DNA of 41,615 nt from assembly GCA_003152055.1 (NCBI GenBank), contig PLZH01000123.1, positions 1 through 41,615 on the forward strand, written 5' to 3'. The number at the start of each line of letters is the position of its first letter. Within the stretch, counting starts at the first letter, position 1. The stretch is from Burkholderiales bacterium. GTDB taxonomy: Bacteria; Pseudomonadota; Gammaproteobacteria; Burkholderiales; Burkholderiaceae_C. Both the position numbers and the translations under genes were made by a program. Below the pieces are notes generated by a model. It saw only the letters and a list, made by a program, of their open reading frames with translations, was not told the origin of the DNA and did no database searches. Positions 18,562 to 27,813 of this stretch are shown one piece after another.

Positions 18562-19068
18562 ATGCTAAACCTGCCACCCGACACTCGATCCTGCCAACTC
18601 TTCGACGCGAAGCCCGATTCCTGGACGTCCTCCACATTTCCTAGCCTTCGGCGCCCGCTGCATAGGTGGGGAATCGATCGCCTGGCCCTGGAACTGAGGG
18701 CGAACGAGGGGTTGGCGGCTCGCTTCCACGCCGGCGTGGCGTGGCGCTCAGAGGCACGGCTGCTGCCGAAGGGCGTACCGGTGGCAGTTGCCGTCGAGCA
18801 AAGACTTCGGGCAGGTTGGAATCGCTATGTGCCGGACCTCACGATTTGGTGCCCACGCACCCAGAGGATCCTGCTGCTCATCGAAGTCTGGGACTTCCAC
18901 CCAGTCAGCCGATGGAAAGCGCAAGCGTATGGCGCAGCCGGCCTGCCGTGGATCGAGGTAAGAGCTTCACACGTGCTGGCTCGGCACCGAAAAAGCCCTC
19001 TTCCTGTTCTGGACTGGGGTGGTCCCGGACTCCCAGAGTCTCCCCATCAGGCGCGCGTCGTGAACTAG
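18562..19068 (+). CDS. CoiA-like / PD-(D/E)xK nuclease-like protein
   Basis: 168 aa; 'YVPDLTIWCPRTQRILLLIEVWDFHPVSRWKAQAYGAAGLPWIEV' resembles the PD-...-IEV core of CoiA-like nucleases. Confidence 0.45.
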   Translation: MLNLPPDTRSCQLFDAKPDSWTSSTFPSLRRPLHRWGIDRLALELRANEGLAARFHAGVAWRSEARLLPKGVPVAVAVEQRLRAGWNRYVPDLTIWCPRTQRILLLIEVWDFHPVSRWKAQAYGAAGLPWIEVRASHVLARHRKSPLPVLDWGGPGLPESPHQARVVN

Positions 19069-19108
19069 TCCGTCAGTCCCTGGGGCTCCGCGCGCGGCCG
19101 ATCCCGGA

Positions 19109-21007
19109 TCAAGACCGCTTGTCGCCGAACCCTCGCATGGCTGCCAACCTTGCATCACGTTCCGTGGTCAGATATCCCGACGTCGTTCCGATCGACACGT
19201 GACCCAGGTTGTTCTGCACTACCTGAATTGGCACGCCCTTGCCCCCTGGCCGGCCGTTGAGCGCGTGCGAGCCGTGGGTGTGTCGGAACCAGTGCGTGCT
19301 GGCCTTCCTCAGCAGCTTGGCGTCGTCGACGTCCATCGTCGCGGCGCAGCGCTCCAGAACTTCCTTGATCCCCTTGGCCAGTCCCGACGCTGACCATGGC
19401 GTGGCCACGCGGCCTTCGAACCGGGTCAGGATTGCGACATCGCGGTTCGATTCGTGGCGCACGTTCGCGTCCAGCCCGTTGCGCTCGAGCTCGTCTTGCA
19501 GCTCCTCTACCAATCTGGTCGGCACCGGCACCTGACGCAGCTTGTCACCCTTGCCGACGACACTCAGCATCCATCCCGTTTCCTCGGCTCCATTGGGCAG
19601 CCGATAGTCGACCTGCTGCAAGTCGCCGCAGTACGCGCCGGCCATCTCTGCCAGGCGAAGGCCCGTGGCGTAGAGCCAGCGAATCGCTCGCACACGCCGC
19701 CTTCCGAGCGGTTCGTCCGAGAACTCGTCGAGCCGCTCCTGCAGCGCATCCCACTGCCCGAAGGTCAGCGTCCTCTTCGAGCCGAGCGGCCTGGCCTGCT
19801 CGCGCGGCAGCGCCACCCCCGCAAAGGCATTTCCAATCAGGTAGTTCTGGCTGACCAGAAACGCAAAGAGGCTTCGGAGGATCACGATGGACTGCCGCAG
19901 CGCCGAGGAGCTGAGCGGCCCTTCGAGCGGCCGCCAGAGCGGTGACCAGCGCTGGTGGTGGCGCGGTCCGCACCAACGCGCTGGCGGCGCAGCGAGGAAC
20001 CACTTGAAGGCGTTCACGTCCTCGACGGTGAGCGACGACAGCGGCTTGCCGTGCTCAACGATCGCCCAGAGCAGCAGCCGCTCGGCCTCCTTCCGATATG
20101 CGCGATGCGTGGCGGTCCTTCCGGTGCCGTTCGGATCATGCTTCGTCGCGAGCCAGGCTGCGATCGCCTCGTAGTCGTTCTTCGCTTCGAGCAGGCACTG
20201 GTGCAGCGGCGCCCGGAAGCGTCCGTCGCTGCCGTCGAGCTCGGCCGGAAGCAGGAACTTCTCGAAGGGAACGATGGCGGTCGCTCGGGCAACCACCTCG
20301 TCGAGCTGCTTCGGCTGGAGTTCGGTGCGCCTGAGGGCGACGTGGCTGCCGATCCGAATGCCGATCGAGGGCTCATAGAGTCGCAGCCAGTCGAGGATGC
20401 GCGATGCCTTCAGCTCGCCGACCCCGGAGACCGCCGTCCACCAGCGCGCGCCGACGCCGTTGATGCGGGCGACCAGGTCGGCGAGGGTGCGCAGCTTCGC
20501 CTTTTCGAGCCGGAGGGCGATCGACGGCGCGAACCAGGCCGCCACGCCGTCGTCCGGGCCTGGATCCTGGGCGACCAGCTGCTCGAGCCACTGCAGCGCT
20601 TCGAGCTGGCGGCGGATCAGCCGTGCGCGCCGGGACCTGCGCTCGGCGTCGGTCCCCGGACCGTAGGCCTCAAGAAACGCTGCCTGCTGCTCCCGCTCCG
20701 AAAAGTCCTCCAGCCCGCGTTCCTCTGCAAACGCCGCCAGGCTCGGCAGCCCCGGCGTCTCCTGGACCTCGCCCGCATCGATCAGGACCAGCCGAGCCGT
20801 GCCGGGTCGGGCGTTGCGTCGCGCCGCCGCAGCGAACTCGGTACGCATCCGCGCGATCGTCGATCGGACCTTTCGCAGATCCTCGTGCTCGCCTTCGATC
20901 CTCAGGTACCGGTCCCAGCTGGCGCGCAGATCGATGCCCTGGACGACCGCGCGCATGAACGCGAAGTGGCCCGAGGTGAACTTGCGAGGAGTGGTTGCTA
21001 CAGCCAT
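19109..21007 (-). CDS. Tyrosine recombinase (phage-integrase family) with DUF3701-like HhH N-terminal region
   Basis: 'FAPSIALRLEKAKLRTLADLVARINGVGARWWTAVSGVGELKASRILDWL' then catalytic region 'LYATGLRLAEMAGA', 'STHWFRHTHGSHAL', 'VQNNLGHVSIGTTSGYL'. Start at MAVATTPRKF. Confidence 0.9.
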   Translation of the reverse strand: MAVATTPRKFTSGHFAFMRAVVQGIDLRASWDRYLRIEGEHEDLRKVRSTIARMRTEFAAAARRNARPGTARLVLIDAGEVQETPGLPSLAAFAEERGLEDFSEREQQAAFLEAYGPGTDAERRSRRARLIRRQLEALQWLEQLVAQDPGPDDGVAAWFAPSIALRLEKAKLRTLADLVARINGVGARWWTAVSGVGELKASRILDWLRLYEPSIGIRIGSHVALRRTELQPKQLDEVVARATAIVPFEKFLLPAELDGSDGRFRAPLHQCLLEAKNDYEAIAAWLATKHDPNGTGRTATHRAYRKEAERLLLWAIVEHGKPLSSLTVEDVNAFKWFLAAPPARWCGPRHHQRWSPLWRPLEGPLSSSALRQSIVILRSLFAFLVSQNYLIGNAFAGVALPREQARPLGSKRTLTFGQWDALQERLDEFSDEPLGRRRVRAIRWLYATGLRLAEMAGAYCGDLQQVDYRLPNGAEETGWMLSVVGKGDKLRQVPVPTRLVEELQDELERNGLDANVRHESNRDVAILTRFEGRVATPWSASGLAKGIKEVLERCAATMDVDDAKLLRKASTHWFRHTHGSHALNGRPGGKGVPIQVVQNNLGHVSIGTTSGYLTTERDARLAAMRGFGDKRS

Positions 21008-21105
21008 GCGAGGGCGCTTCAGAGTCCTTCGACTGCCGGTGAAACGCGACTGCGGTGCAGGGTCCCGACACGTTTCCGACACGTCGCCGGCGCAAGATTC
21101 GACGC

Positions 21106-21324
21106 ATGGAAAGTCCCACGCTCGCCCGGCAGTCGGTCAGCGCCGACGTCTCCGAGTTCGCCCGCGCCGAGCTCGAGGCCTTCGTCGCGACGATCAAGCG
21201 GCAGCGTCCTTCTGCCTGGTCGCGGGTCGAGCAGCTGCAGCAAGCCTGCAGACGTGAGTCGCCGGCGACAGCGGATGGCCTGAGCCGCTCGGAGCGGGTT
21301 CTGGCGGAGCAGAGCGAGGCGTGA
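21106..21324 (+). CDS. Small hypothetical protein
   Basis: 72 aa, MESPTLARQSVSADVSEFARAELEAFVATIKRQ...; divergent from the integrase. Confidence 0.4.
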   Translation: MESPTLARQSVSADVSEFARAELEAFVATIKRQRPSAWSRVEQLQQACRRESPATADGLSRSERVLAEQSEA

Positions 21325-21326
21325 GC

Positions 21327-21767
21327 TCATCCGGCCGCCACGCCGGCCGAACGCAGACTCGTCAGAAACTTCTCGATCAACGCCTGGTGCAGCGGCGCCA
21401 GCGGGCGCGCGAGCAGCGCTTCGATCGCCGCCACGAGGCGGCTCGTCTGTACCGGGTTGAGCAGTCCCGGGTCGAACTCGCTGAGGGATTCGAGCGCAGC
21501 CAGGGCGACGTCCTGCGGTGCCCGGTCGACCAGCTCCGTCAGGATCTCGATCGCCTCGCCGCGTCTCGCGAAGCCCAGGACTTGGGCGCAGTGCTTTTGC
21601 CAGAGGAGCGGCCGATCGGGCCAGATCACGCGCAGGAGCGCCAGCTCCTCGTCGCTCAGCTTAGCGGCGAACTCCCCGGCGACGACCACGCCGTCATCGG
21701 ACCACGCGTCGCGATCAGCCGCGGCAGAGGCCGACAACGCCTGGTCGAAGTCCTGAAGCGTGGCCAT
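21327..21767 (-). CDS. Hypothetical helical-repeat-like protein
   Basis: 146 aa; alpha-helical composition with several LxxLxxx repeats. Confidence 0.5.
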   Translation of the reverse strand: MATLQDFDQALSASAAADRDAWSDDGVVVAGEFAAKLSDEELALLRVIWPDRPLLWQKHCAQVLGFARRGEAIEILTELVDRAPQDVALAALESLSEFDPGLLNPVQTSRLVAAIEALLARPLAPLHQALIEKFLTSLRSAGVAAG

Positions 21768-21782
21768 TTCTGAGAACTTCGT

Positions 21783-21806
21783 GGATGATAATGTTTATTA
21801 TCATCC
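21783..21806. repeat. Perfect 10-bp inverted repeat with 4-nt loop (candidate operator)
   Basis: GGATGATAAT-gttt-ATTATCATCC, 16 bp upstream of the start at 21767. Confidence 0.7.
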
Positions 21807-22605
21807 AGATGATATCGGTTTAACTCCAGCCATTTGCCGCCATCCTTCAACATCATCGGATTAACGTTGCATGCCCGGTTGGCGATCCTGGCTCAGAGGT
21901 CTCGACCGGCGGCTCCTCGCCGCATATGTCCTCCACGGCTCTCGCGAGAGTATCCAGGAACGCGTGCCATTCCCGTTCTCTGGGATCGTGCGCGTTTCTC
22001 AAAATCGCTGCACCACGGAACGCGCCGGCGAGATCGTTTAAGGGATCACAACGGCGTGTACGTCAGTGAGATCGGGTCCCGCTCGTGACGCATCATCCGG
22101 TCGCGTACGCGGCAGGAAGTGTCTGTCACGTCGACTGCTGTCTCAAGTCGCACGCGCGCCAGCCGAAACAGCCCGATGGTCAGCGCGGTCAGCTCAAGGT
22201 CCACGGTTGCGGCGGCACCCGGCGCGTCCTCACCGGAGACACGCACGCCCAGCCTCGACGCGGAGCTCAGCACCGTGCGGGCTCAGCTCGAGGACTGGGT
22301 GACCTGCCCATCGGCCAAGACTCCCGAGGGCAAGGCCAAGATCAAGGAAGTCACCGCGAAGTTCGACGCCATCAAGGCACAGATCGCGAAGAATGCGAAG
22401 GCGGCAGACGCGCTCGCCGTCGTCGCGGTCGTTCCGCCCCGGCCAGCCAGCCAGCCAAACCCCGCTATTGGAAGCAATATCGACGTCTACGCCTGATTGA
22501 GTTCTCGGGTCAGGCCGGCAACGCCGGCGCGACCGGCTCCCAGGCGGACTGATAGTGCTCGACTCGGAGCCTCCCGCCAGTCGCCGCTTTGCGCCACCGT
22601 GCAAC

Positions 22606-22878
22606 TCACCGCGACGGCGCGACCGGGGCCGGTGCAGGCGCAGTTGCTCGCGGCGTTTGCGCTTGCTGCGCGGCCGCGGCCTTGCGATCCTTCACTGCAT
22701 CTCGGTGACGGTTGATGGCGCAACCAGCAGCTGCGCCGAGAATCGCATGGTGACCGGCCACATGTCCCACTGCGCCGCCCGCAGCGGCGCCCGCAAGACA
22801 ACCACGTGCTTCCGCCTCGCTCGAAAGCAGCAAGGCGCTCCCAGCGATCAAGATGGAAACGATCGAAGTTGATTTCAT
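22606..22878 (-). CDS. Small secreted glycine-zipper-like protein
   Basis: 90 aa; signal peptide MKSTSIVSILIAGSALLLSSEAEA; 'GAAAGGAVGHVAGHHAILGAAAG'. Confidence 0.55.
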   Translation of the reverse strand: MKSTSIVSILIAGSALLLSSEAEARGCLAGAAAGGAVGHVAGHHAILGAAAGCAINRHRDAVKDRKAAAAQQAQTPRATAPAPAPVAPSR

Positions 22879-22937
22879 TGGAAGCCTCCGCGTTGTTTGA
22901 CGAAAGAAGGGGCAGCCGGACGGCCGCCCCTTCACCA

Positions 22938-23444
22938 TCAGTCTGAAACCCGATCCCAGGCGGCGCGAGTCGCCGACTTGGCGTGGTCCCAGCTCATGCG
23001 GGATGAGCCCTTGGCTTGATTCCAGTCGCTCGCGAGACTGCTCTCAGCGTCGCTGAACGACCGGCCTTTGTACTTGCCCCGAGCTTCACCGCCGAGCCGA
23101 TAGGCCGGGGCGTAGTCGTCGTAGGTGTAGTCCTTGCTGTAGTACGGTTGCTTGGCGTAGTTGTCGCGCCAGTAGCGGTCTTCGACCGTCGGGTCGTAGT
23201 GCTCGGCCACCGCCTTGCCCGCCAAGCCGCCGACTACAGCTCCGACCGCTGCACCGACTATTGTCCCGACGGGGCCGGCTGCCGTGCCGACGGCTGCGCC
23301 AGTCGCTGCGGCCGTAGCCGCGCCCGCGGCCACGCCGCCGACCGCTGCTCCAACACCAACGCCAACCGGATGCGCACCCGGCGTCTTGGTGATCGGATCT
23401 CTATTCGCGGGATTGGAAGGATTGGGTGTCTTCAGCTCGTTCAT
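22938..23444 (-). CDS. Glycine-zipper protein of unknown function
   Basis: 168 aa; 'VGAAVGGVAAGAATAAATGAAVGTAAGPVGTIVGAAVGAVVGGLAGKAVAE' then 'EDRYWRDNYAKQPYY'. Confidence 0.65.
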   Translation of the reverse strand: MNELKTPNPSNPANRDPITKTPGAHPVGVGVGAAVGGVAAGAATAAATGAAVGTAAGPVGTIVGAAVGAVVGGLAGKAVAEHYDPTVEDRYWRDNYAKQPYYSKDYTYDDYAPAYRLGGEARGKYKGRSFSDAESSLASDWNQAKGSSRMSWDHAKSATRAAWDRVSD

Positions 23445-23658
23445 TCGATGTCTCCGAGTTCGCTCGTCGCACGAGCAGGAGTCGAAACCTTAGAGGTCGA
23501 CCGGACCGCGCGCAGCCGTCTGGGGCGCCGAGCTCCGGTAGGAAGCATCCGACCTGGCTGTTTGTGGGCATTTAATGCCCAGCGTTGAACCGCCCGCCGA
23601 GCGTCGCCTAGCTGCAGGCGGCGTCCCGGGCGCCGTCCTGAACTCGTCGATGTGAACC

Positions 23659-24744
23659 CTACCGTCCCCGGTCCTTCTCCGGGGGAAGTGCACCCCTGGG
23701 GGTCGAGCCGCCATTGCGCTCTTTCGCCCATGACGCAATCTCTCCTGCACTGCGCCCTTCAGAGATTCGTCGCGCCACGCCGATGGCGAGCTTTCGATCG
23801 TTGATGTCTTCCGATTGGCTCAACACGTTGCAGAGCTGGCGATAAGCATTGATCGTTTGGTTTTCCTTCGCCCTGGCCATCTGCACCGCCTCGCCCTCGA
23901 CGCGCGACTTCCCTATCTGCTCGGGTCGGCGACCCCGCTCCTTCATCTGGCGCGTGGACTGCTTTTCTCCTCGCTCGCGCTTTAGGCGTTGCAGCCGCTT
24001 GGTCGCGGTGGCCTCGATGCCGTTGGCGTTGAGCGCCTCCGCAAAGCCTTCCCGCCAGCGAACCAAGACCTCTTTTCGCGGATTGAGCCTGCGGCCGTTC
24101 TCGTCGTTTCGAGCTTTGACCGCCAGGTGAACGTGCGGATGCCTCGAAGGTTCTGGATCTGGATCGGTGTCGAAGGTGTGCATGGCCATGACGTATTGAT
24201 GACCCCCGAACTCCTTCGCCGCAAAGTCGCGTACCGCCCGCTTGACGGCCAGCTCGTCGGTTCCTTCGGGCATGGAAAAGACAACGTGAAAAGCCTCCCT
24301 GAGCTTTCCCTCCTCGTCGCCGATGAAAGCACCCCCGTACTGCCAGTCGTCTCTGAGTGACTGCAGCGCCTCTTTGCCCAGAAGGACGTTGCCCTCCTGG
24401 TCCTCGAGCGGGATCTCGCCCTTTCTCGAGATGTAGTCGAGGTGCCGCTTGATCTGCCGCATACCCCGCGGCGCGCCGGGCGTGATCTTGACCATGACCT
24501 CGGGGGTGCGCTTGGCGATCGCCCCGAGCTTGCTGCGGATCCGCGCCGCGGAGGCGGCGATTTCGCCCGGGCCGCCGCGCTTGAGCACACCACCTTCGGC
24601 CTTCCCCGTCGTCTGGCCGAGACCTGCGACCGAAGCCCGGCTCTTGCCTGCCGCGATGGTGCTGACTGATCCTTGGTTGAAGAGCGCTGCGCCCCAGTCG
24701 ACGAGCATGCCGTCGACGTACTCCTTGCCGCCGTTGCCGCTCAT
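23659..24744 (-). CDS. MOBP/VirD2-like relaxase
   Basis: 'VMVKITPGAPRGMRQIKRHLDYISRKG', 'REAFHVVFSMPEGTD', 'RHPHVHLAVKARNDENGRRLNP' (HxHxH-like metal motif). Start MSGNGGKEYVDG overlaps the MobC-like stop by 4 bp. Confidence 0.8.
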   Translation of the reverse strand: MSGNGGKEYVDGMLVDWGAALFNQGSVSTIAAGKSRASVAGLGQTTGKAEGGVLKRGGPGEIAASAARIRSKLGAIAKRTPEVMVKITPGAPRGMRQIKRHLDYISRKGEIPLEDQEGNVLLGKEALQSLRDDWQYGGAFIGDEEGKLREAFHVVFSMPEGTDELAVKRAVRDFAAKEFGGHQYVMAMHTFDTDPDPEPSRHPHVHLAVKARNDENGRRLNPRKEVLVRWREGFAEALNANGIEATATKRLQRLKRERGEKQSTRQMKERGRRPEQIGKSRVEGEAVQMARAKENQTINAYRQLCNVLSQSEDINDRKLAIGVARRISEGRSAGEIASWAKERNGGSTPRGALPPEKDRGR

Positions 24745-25319
24745 TCGATCCTCCAGCGTTCGATGTTGGCAGCAAGGACTCTGGAGACGGCTGCGGTCTG
24801 GTCCTTGATGGCCGCGTCGATCGACTCGAACAGGTCGACTCTGAAGCGTTGGCGCTCGTGAGGCGCGATGTTCAGCGCCTTGGTGACCTGGTTCAGATTT
24901 CGACCGATGGCGCGCAGGGCCGTGGTCGCCTGCAGGAGAGCCTCGAGCTCGGACTGACCGATTTGCGGCTCTTGCGTGAGGTGGCCGCGGACTAGCGCGA
25001 CAACCCATCGGCTCGGCGTCATGGAGGCCGAGCCGGCTCTTTGCATAACTGCGCGGAGTTCCGACGCGGTGAGCCTCACGGTGATGCGCCGAGCGCCCGG
25101 CTCGCCGGGGGCGATTGATTGAAGGGGGGCGCTGAAAGCAGCGCCGGGAACCGCGGCAGCGGTGGCGTCGCCACTCGTCGTTAGCCGTTGAACGATGGCC
25201 CGGAAGGCAGCGCCTTGAGTGACTGCGTTTCGTCGGCACCAGTCGAGCCACACCTCTTTGAGACCAAGGAGGTCGATGGAGATGGTCGACGGCCGCTTCT
25301 GCATCAGCTTTTCAGTCAT
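24741..25319 (-). CDS. MobC-like relaxosome accessory protein
   Basis: 192 aa; 'RRITVRLTASELRAVMQRAGSASMTPSRWVVALVRGHL', 'ATTALRAIGRNLNQVTKALN'. Confidence 0.7.
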   Translation of the reverse strand: MTEKLMQKRPSTISIDLLGLKEVWLDWCRRNAVTQGAAFRAIVQRLTTSGDATAAAVPGAAFSAPLQSIAPGEPGARRITVRLTASELRAVMQRAGSASMTPSRWVVALVRGHLTQEPQIGQSELEALLQATTALRAIGRNLNQVTKALNIAPHERQRFRVDLFESIDAAIKDQTAAVSRVLAANIERWRIE

Positions 25320-25377
25320 TCAGAGAGCCCCCAACAGAAGCGCGGAGCAGCGGCAGTAATACACGCGCCGCCGCGCG

Positions 25378-25388
25378 CCTATCCTGCC
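25378..25388 (+). other. oriT: Candidate oriT nick region (RP4/IncP-like)
   Basis: cctATCCTGcc directly upstream of mobC/relaxase; RP4 nic is CCTATCCTG^CC. Confidence 0.5.
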
Positions 25389-25409
25389 TTCTCTTCAAAC
25401 GCTCGGGCG

Positions 25410-25428
25410 GTCTTCATACTATGAAGAC
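25410..25428. repeat. Perfect inverted repeat GTCTTCAT-act-ATGAAGAC in the mob/parB intergenic region
   Basis: 8-bp arms with 3-nt spacer, between the putative nick site and the parB 3' end. Confidence 0.6.
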
Positions 25429-25479
25429 TCTCGGGCATTGCGTGCGCTGCCTTCTTCTCCAAAGTTGGCCTCGGATTAA

Positions 25480-26436
25480 CTACGCGGTCGACTCGGTTAG
25501 CTGTGACATGGTCACTGCGATGCATGGCACTTCGGCTTGTGCGCCGTCGTCTTCGTAACGCACATGGACCAGGCCAGAGTTCGTCGGACGAAGAGTCAAG
25601 ACCACGATGACGTCGCGTCCACGATGCTTGCCAAGAAGGCGTGGCTTCCTGATGCGCATTGGATCTTCAGTCGCGAGGGGCGTTTTCTCCGAAGATGGCG
25701 GGTGAACTCCTTTGCGCCTGGTCTCAACCGGAGCTCCCTCCTCGACGACGCGCTCTGAGCGGGAATCTGCACCCTGATTCTTTGGTTCAGCTGACGTCGT
25801 CTGGATCTGGGCTGTCAGTGTGTCGAGAAAGCTGGCAGTCAGCTCGCTGCCGGCAACACGTTCTTCGACGACGCCCGGTGCCTGGGAGTGAAGCAAGCTC
25901 AAGCGGTAAAGGTATTGAGGGCTGCGACTTCTGCCGCAGCGATATAGATCCTTGATGAAAGGCTGGCCTTCTACAAGGACAAGCAGCGTGGTGATCGTGC
26001 TGGCCGTCAGGCCCAGCCTCCTCGCAATTTCCGCCTTTGAATCCCCCGCCTGCATTCGCTTGGCGATGAAATTCGCCAGCTCGAGAGGCTCCAGGCTCTT
26101 GCGTCTTTCGTTCTCGCTGACCTGCGCGTATTCATCCCATTGCCGCGCATCGGTCGACAGCACGTACGGGACAGAGCCGAGATCCAATTTCTTCGCTGCC
26201 CGATAGCGCCTGGCACCGAACCGGATGCGAAGCATGCCGGTCTTCGTTTTCACGACAACGATGGGCTGCAGGATTCCTCGCTCTCGAATGTCTTCGACGA
26301 GCTCCTCGAAGCCGGAGCCTTCGATTTCCGTGCGAGGCTGCTCCGGGTCTTCCTCAAAGGAGGAAAGCGGCGCCCTGGCCGGCTCGCCAGGAAGCAACGC
26401 CGGCCCTTCGAGCCCTGAAAGATCAAGCCTGGCCAT
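25480..26436 (-). CDS. ParB/KorB-like partition protein
   Basis: 318 aa; 'FEELVEDIRERGILQPIVV...IRFGARRYRAAKKL', HTH 'SKAEIARRLGLTASTITTLLVL', KorB-like C-terminal 'RDVIVVLTLRPTNSGLVHVRYEDDGAQAEV'. Confidence 0.85.
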   Translation of the reverse strand: MARLDLSGLEGPALLPGEPARAPLSSFEEDPEQPRTEIEGSGFEELVEDIRERGILQPIVVVKTKTGMLRIRFGARRYRAAKKLDLGSVPYVLSTDARQWDEYAQVSENERRKSLEPLELANFIAKRMQAGDSKAEIARRLGLTASTITTLLVLVEGQPFIKDLYRCGRSRSPQYLYRLSLLHSQAPGVVEERVAGSELTASFLDTLTAQIQTTSAEPKNQGADSRSERVVEEGAPVETRRKGVHPPSSEKTPLATEDPMRIRKPRLLGKHRGRDVIVVLTLRPTNSGLVHVRYEDDGAQAEVPCIAVTMSQLTESTA

Positions 26437-26438
26437 CC

Positions 26439-27239
26439 TCAGATCTCCATCGCCATCTGGCGCTCAACGGCCTCAAAACTCAACCTGACTTCGCGCAGCG
26501 CCTCGCGCGCCGAGGTCTTCTTCATGTCTCCAAGGTAGGCGCCCTCGGCCTGCGCTTCGGCAATCGCCGTCCGCGTGGGGATGCTGGCAAAGTCGTGCGC
26601 AGCAGGACCGGTGCTGATGAGCAGCTTTGCGTGCTCCTGGATCAACGCAATGAAGTTCTTCTTCTGGAACGGCGTCGGCTCGACCATGTTGGGCAACAAG
26701 CCGATCAGCCTGAGCTTGGGGTTGAAGCGGCGCTGGATGTTGTAGAGGCCGTACCTGGCATGGCCTAGCAGCGCCCGGATGCCCTCGATCGCTTCCTGAT
26801 TGAGCTCGATCGGCGAGAGCACGTACTGACTCAAGACAAGCGCCATCGCATATCGGATGTCGGGATTCGGGTTGGTATCGATCAGGCAGTAATCGAACGC
26901 GTCGGCCGCGTTCTCGAGGAAGTCCTGAAGGTTGTTGGTGAAGCCGTTGTGCAGCTCGACTCGACGCTCGAGGCCGCTGAGGGTCTCGTCGCCAGGCACA
27001 AGCACAAAGGAAGACTCGGGAGCGAGTGGCAGCTCGGTGGCTTCGAGGAGCTCAGTGGTGGTGAACGGCGCCACCGTGACCTTTGAATTCAGCGAAAGTG
27101 CGCGCGAAGAGTTCCGCTGGTGATCCAGGTCGATGAAGAGGACCCGCTTGGCCTTGCAGACCAGGTAGTGGGCGAGCTGGCAAGCCAGCGCGCTTTTCCC
27201 CACGCCGCCCTTCTGGTTGGCAAGGACGAGGGTTTTCAT
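26439..27239 (-). CDS. ParA/IncC-like partition ATPase
   Basis: 266 aa; 'MKTLVLANQKGGVGKSALACQLAHYL', 'RVLFIDLDHQRNSSRAL', 'FDYCLIDTNPNPD'. Confidence 0.9.
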   Translation of the reverse strand: MKTLVLANQKGGVGKSALACQLAHYLVCKAKRVLFIDLDHQRNSSRALSLNSKVTVAPFTTTELLEATELPLAPESSFVLVPGDETLSGLERRVELHNGFTNNLQDFLENAADAFDYCLIDTNPNPDIRYAMALVLSQYVLSPIELNQEAIEGIRALLGHARYGLYNIQRRFNPKLRLIGLLPNMVEPTPFQKKNFIALIQEHAKLLISTGPAAHDFASIPTRTAIAEAQAEGAYLGDMKKTSAREALREVRLSFEAVERQMAMEI

Positions 27240-27637
27240 CTGCGCCCCTTCAAGAAGTCGACCAGCTCGCGAACGCTCACGTCGACGTCGTTGATGCGCA
27301 GGAACTCGAACACCTGCGGCGTCGAGTAGCCGTTGCGGATGAGCTTCATGATCTCCGGGCGCAACGGCGCCAGCGGCGACTGCCCGCTCGGCGACACCGA
27401 GCTCATGAAGATCCGGGCCGGAACTTTGAGGCGCAGCTTGTTGTGGTGCATCACGAAGCGCTTGCGCAGCTCGTAGACGTGGAACACCGAGCGCCCGAAT
27501 TCGAGGGCGACCTCAGCCACCGGCCGGCGATCGACCACCACTGCCCTCACCGCGGCGATCGAATGCTCTTCCCAGCGCCCGCAGCTCGCCCGAACGACCT
27601 CGTCGAACACCTCGGGAGAAAAGGACGCACTCCACAC
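27236..27637 (-). CDS. KorA/TrfB-like regulator
   Basis: 'FDEVVRASCGRWEEHSIAAVRAVVVDRRPVAEVALEFGRSVFHVYELRKRF' resembles the TrfB/KorA HTH; first gene of korA-incC-korB order; GTG start. Confidence 0.55.
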   Translation of the reverse strand: MWSASFSPEVFDEVVRASCGRWEEHSIAAVRAVVVDRRPVAEVALEFGRSVFHVYELRKRFVMHHNKLRLKVPARIFMSSVSPSGQSPLAPLRPEIMKLIRNGYSTPQVFEFLRINDVDVSVRELVDFLKGRR

Positions 27638-27664
27638 ATAGCAACATTAAACGATTACTTGTGC

Positions 27665-27688
27665 ACTCGGGTTGGTACTTACCCGGGT
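27665..27688. promoter_or_regulatory. Imperfect 24-bp palindrome centred on GTAC, candidate operator of the partition operon
   Basis: actcgggttGGTACttacccgggt: 18/24 positions symmetric; about 28-51 bp upstream of the start at 27637. Confidence 0.4.
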
Positions 27689-27813
27689 GATCGCGATCGA
27701 CGCCGTCCGGCGCCCAATCCAGCAATCCAGTGCACGCACCCCGCCGTCGCGCTGCTTCAGCGTCCCGTGCGACCGGCGCCAGACTGACACGTAACGAAGG
27801 GAGCAAGCTGCGT

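Noticed and set aside
19955-21283. 442-aa plus-strand ORF
   Set aside because: Antisense to the integrase, which has clear catalytic motifs; composition typical of a high-GC shadow frame.
23759-24775. 338-aa minus-strand ORF
   Set aside because: Alternate frame of the relaxase; low-complexity R/G/H-rich shadow translation.
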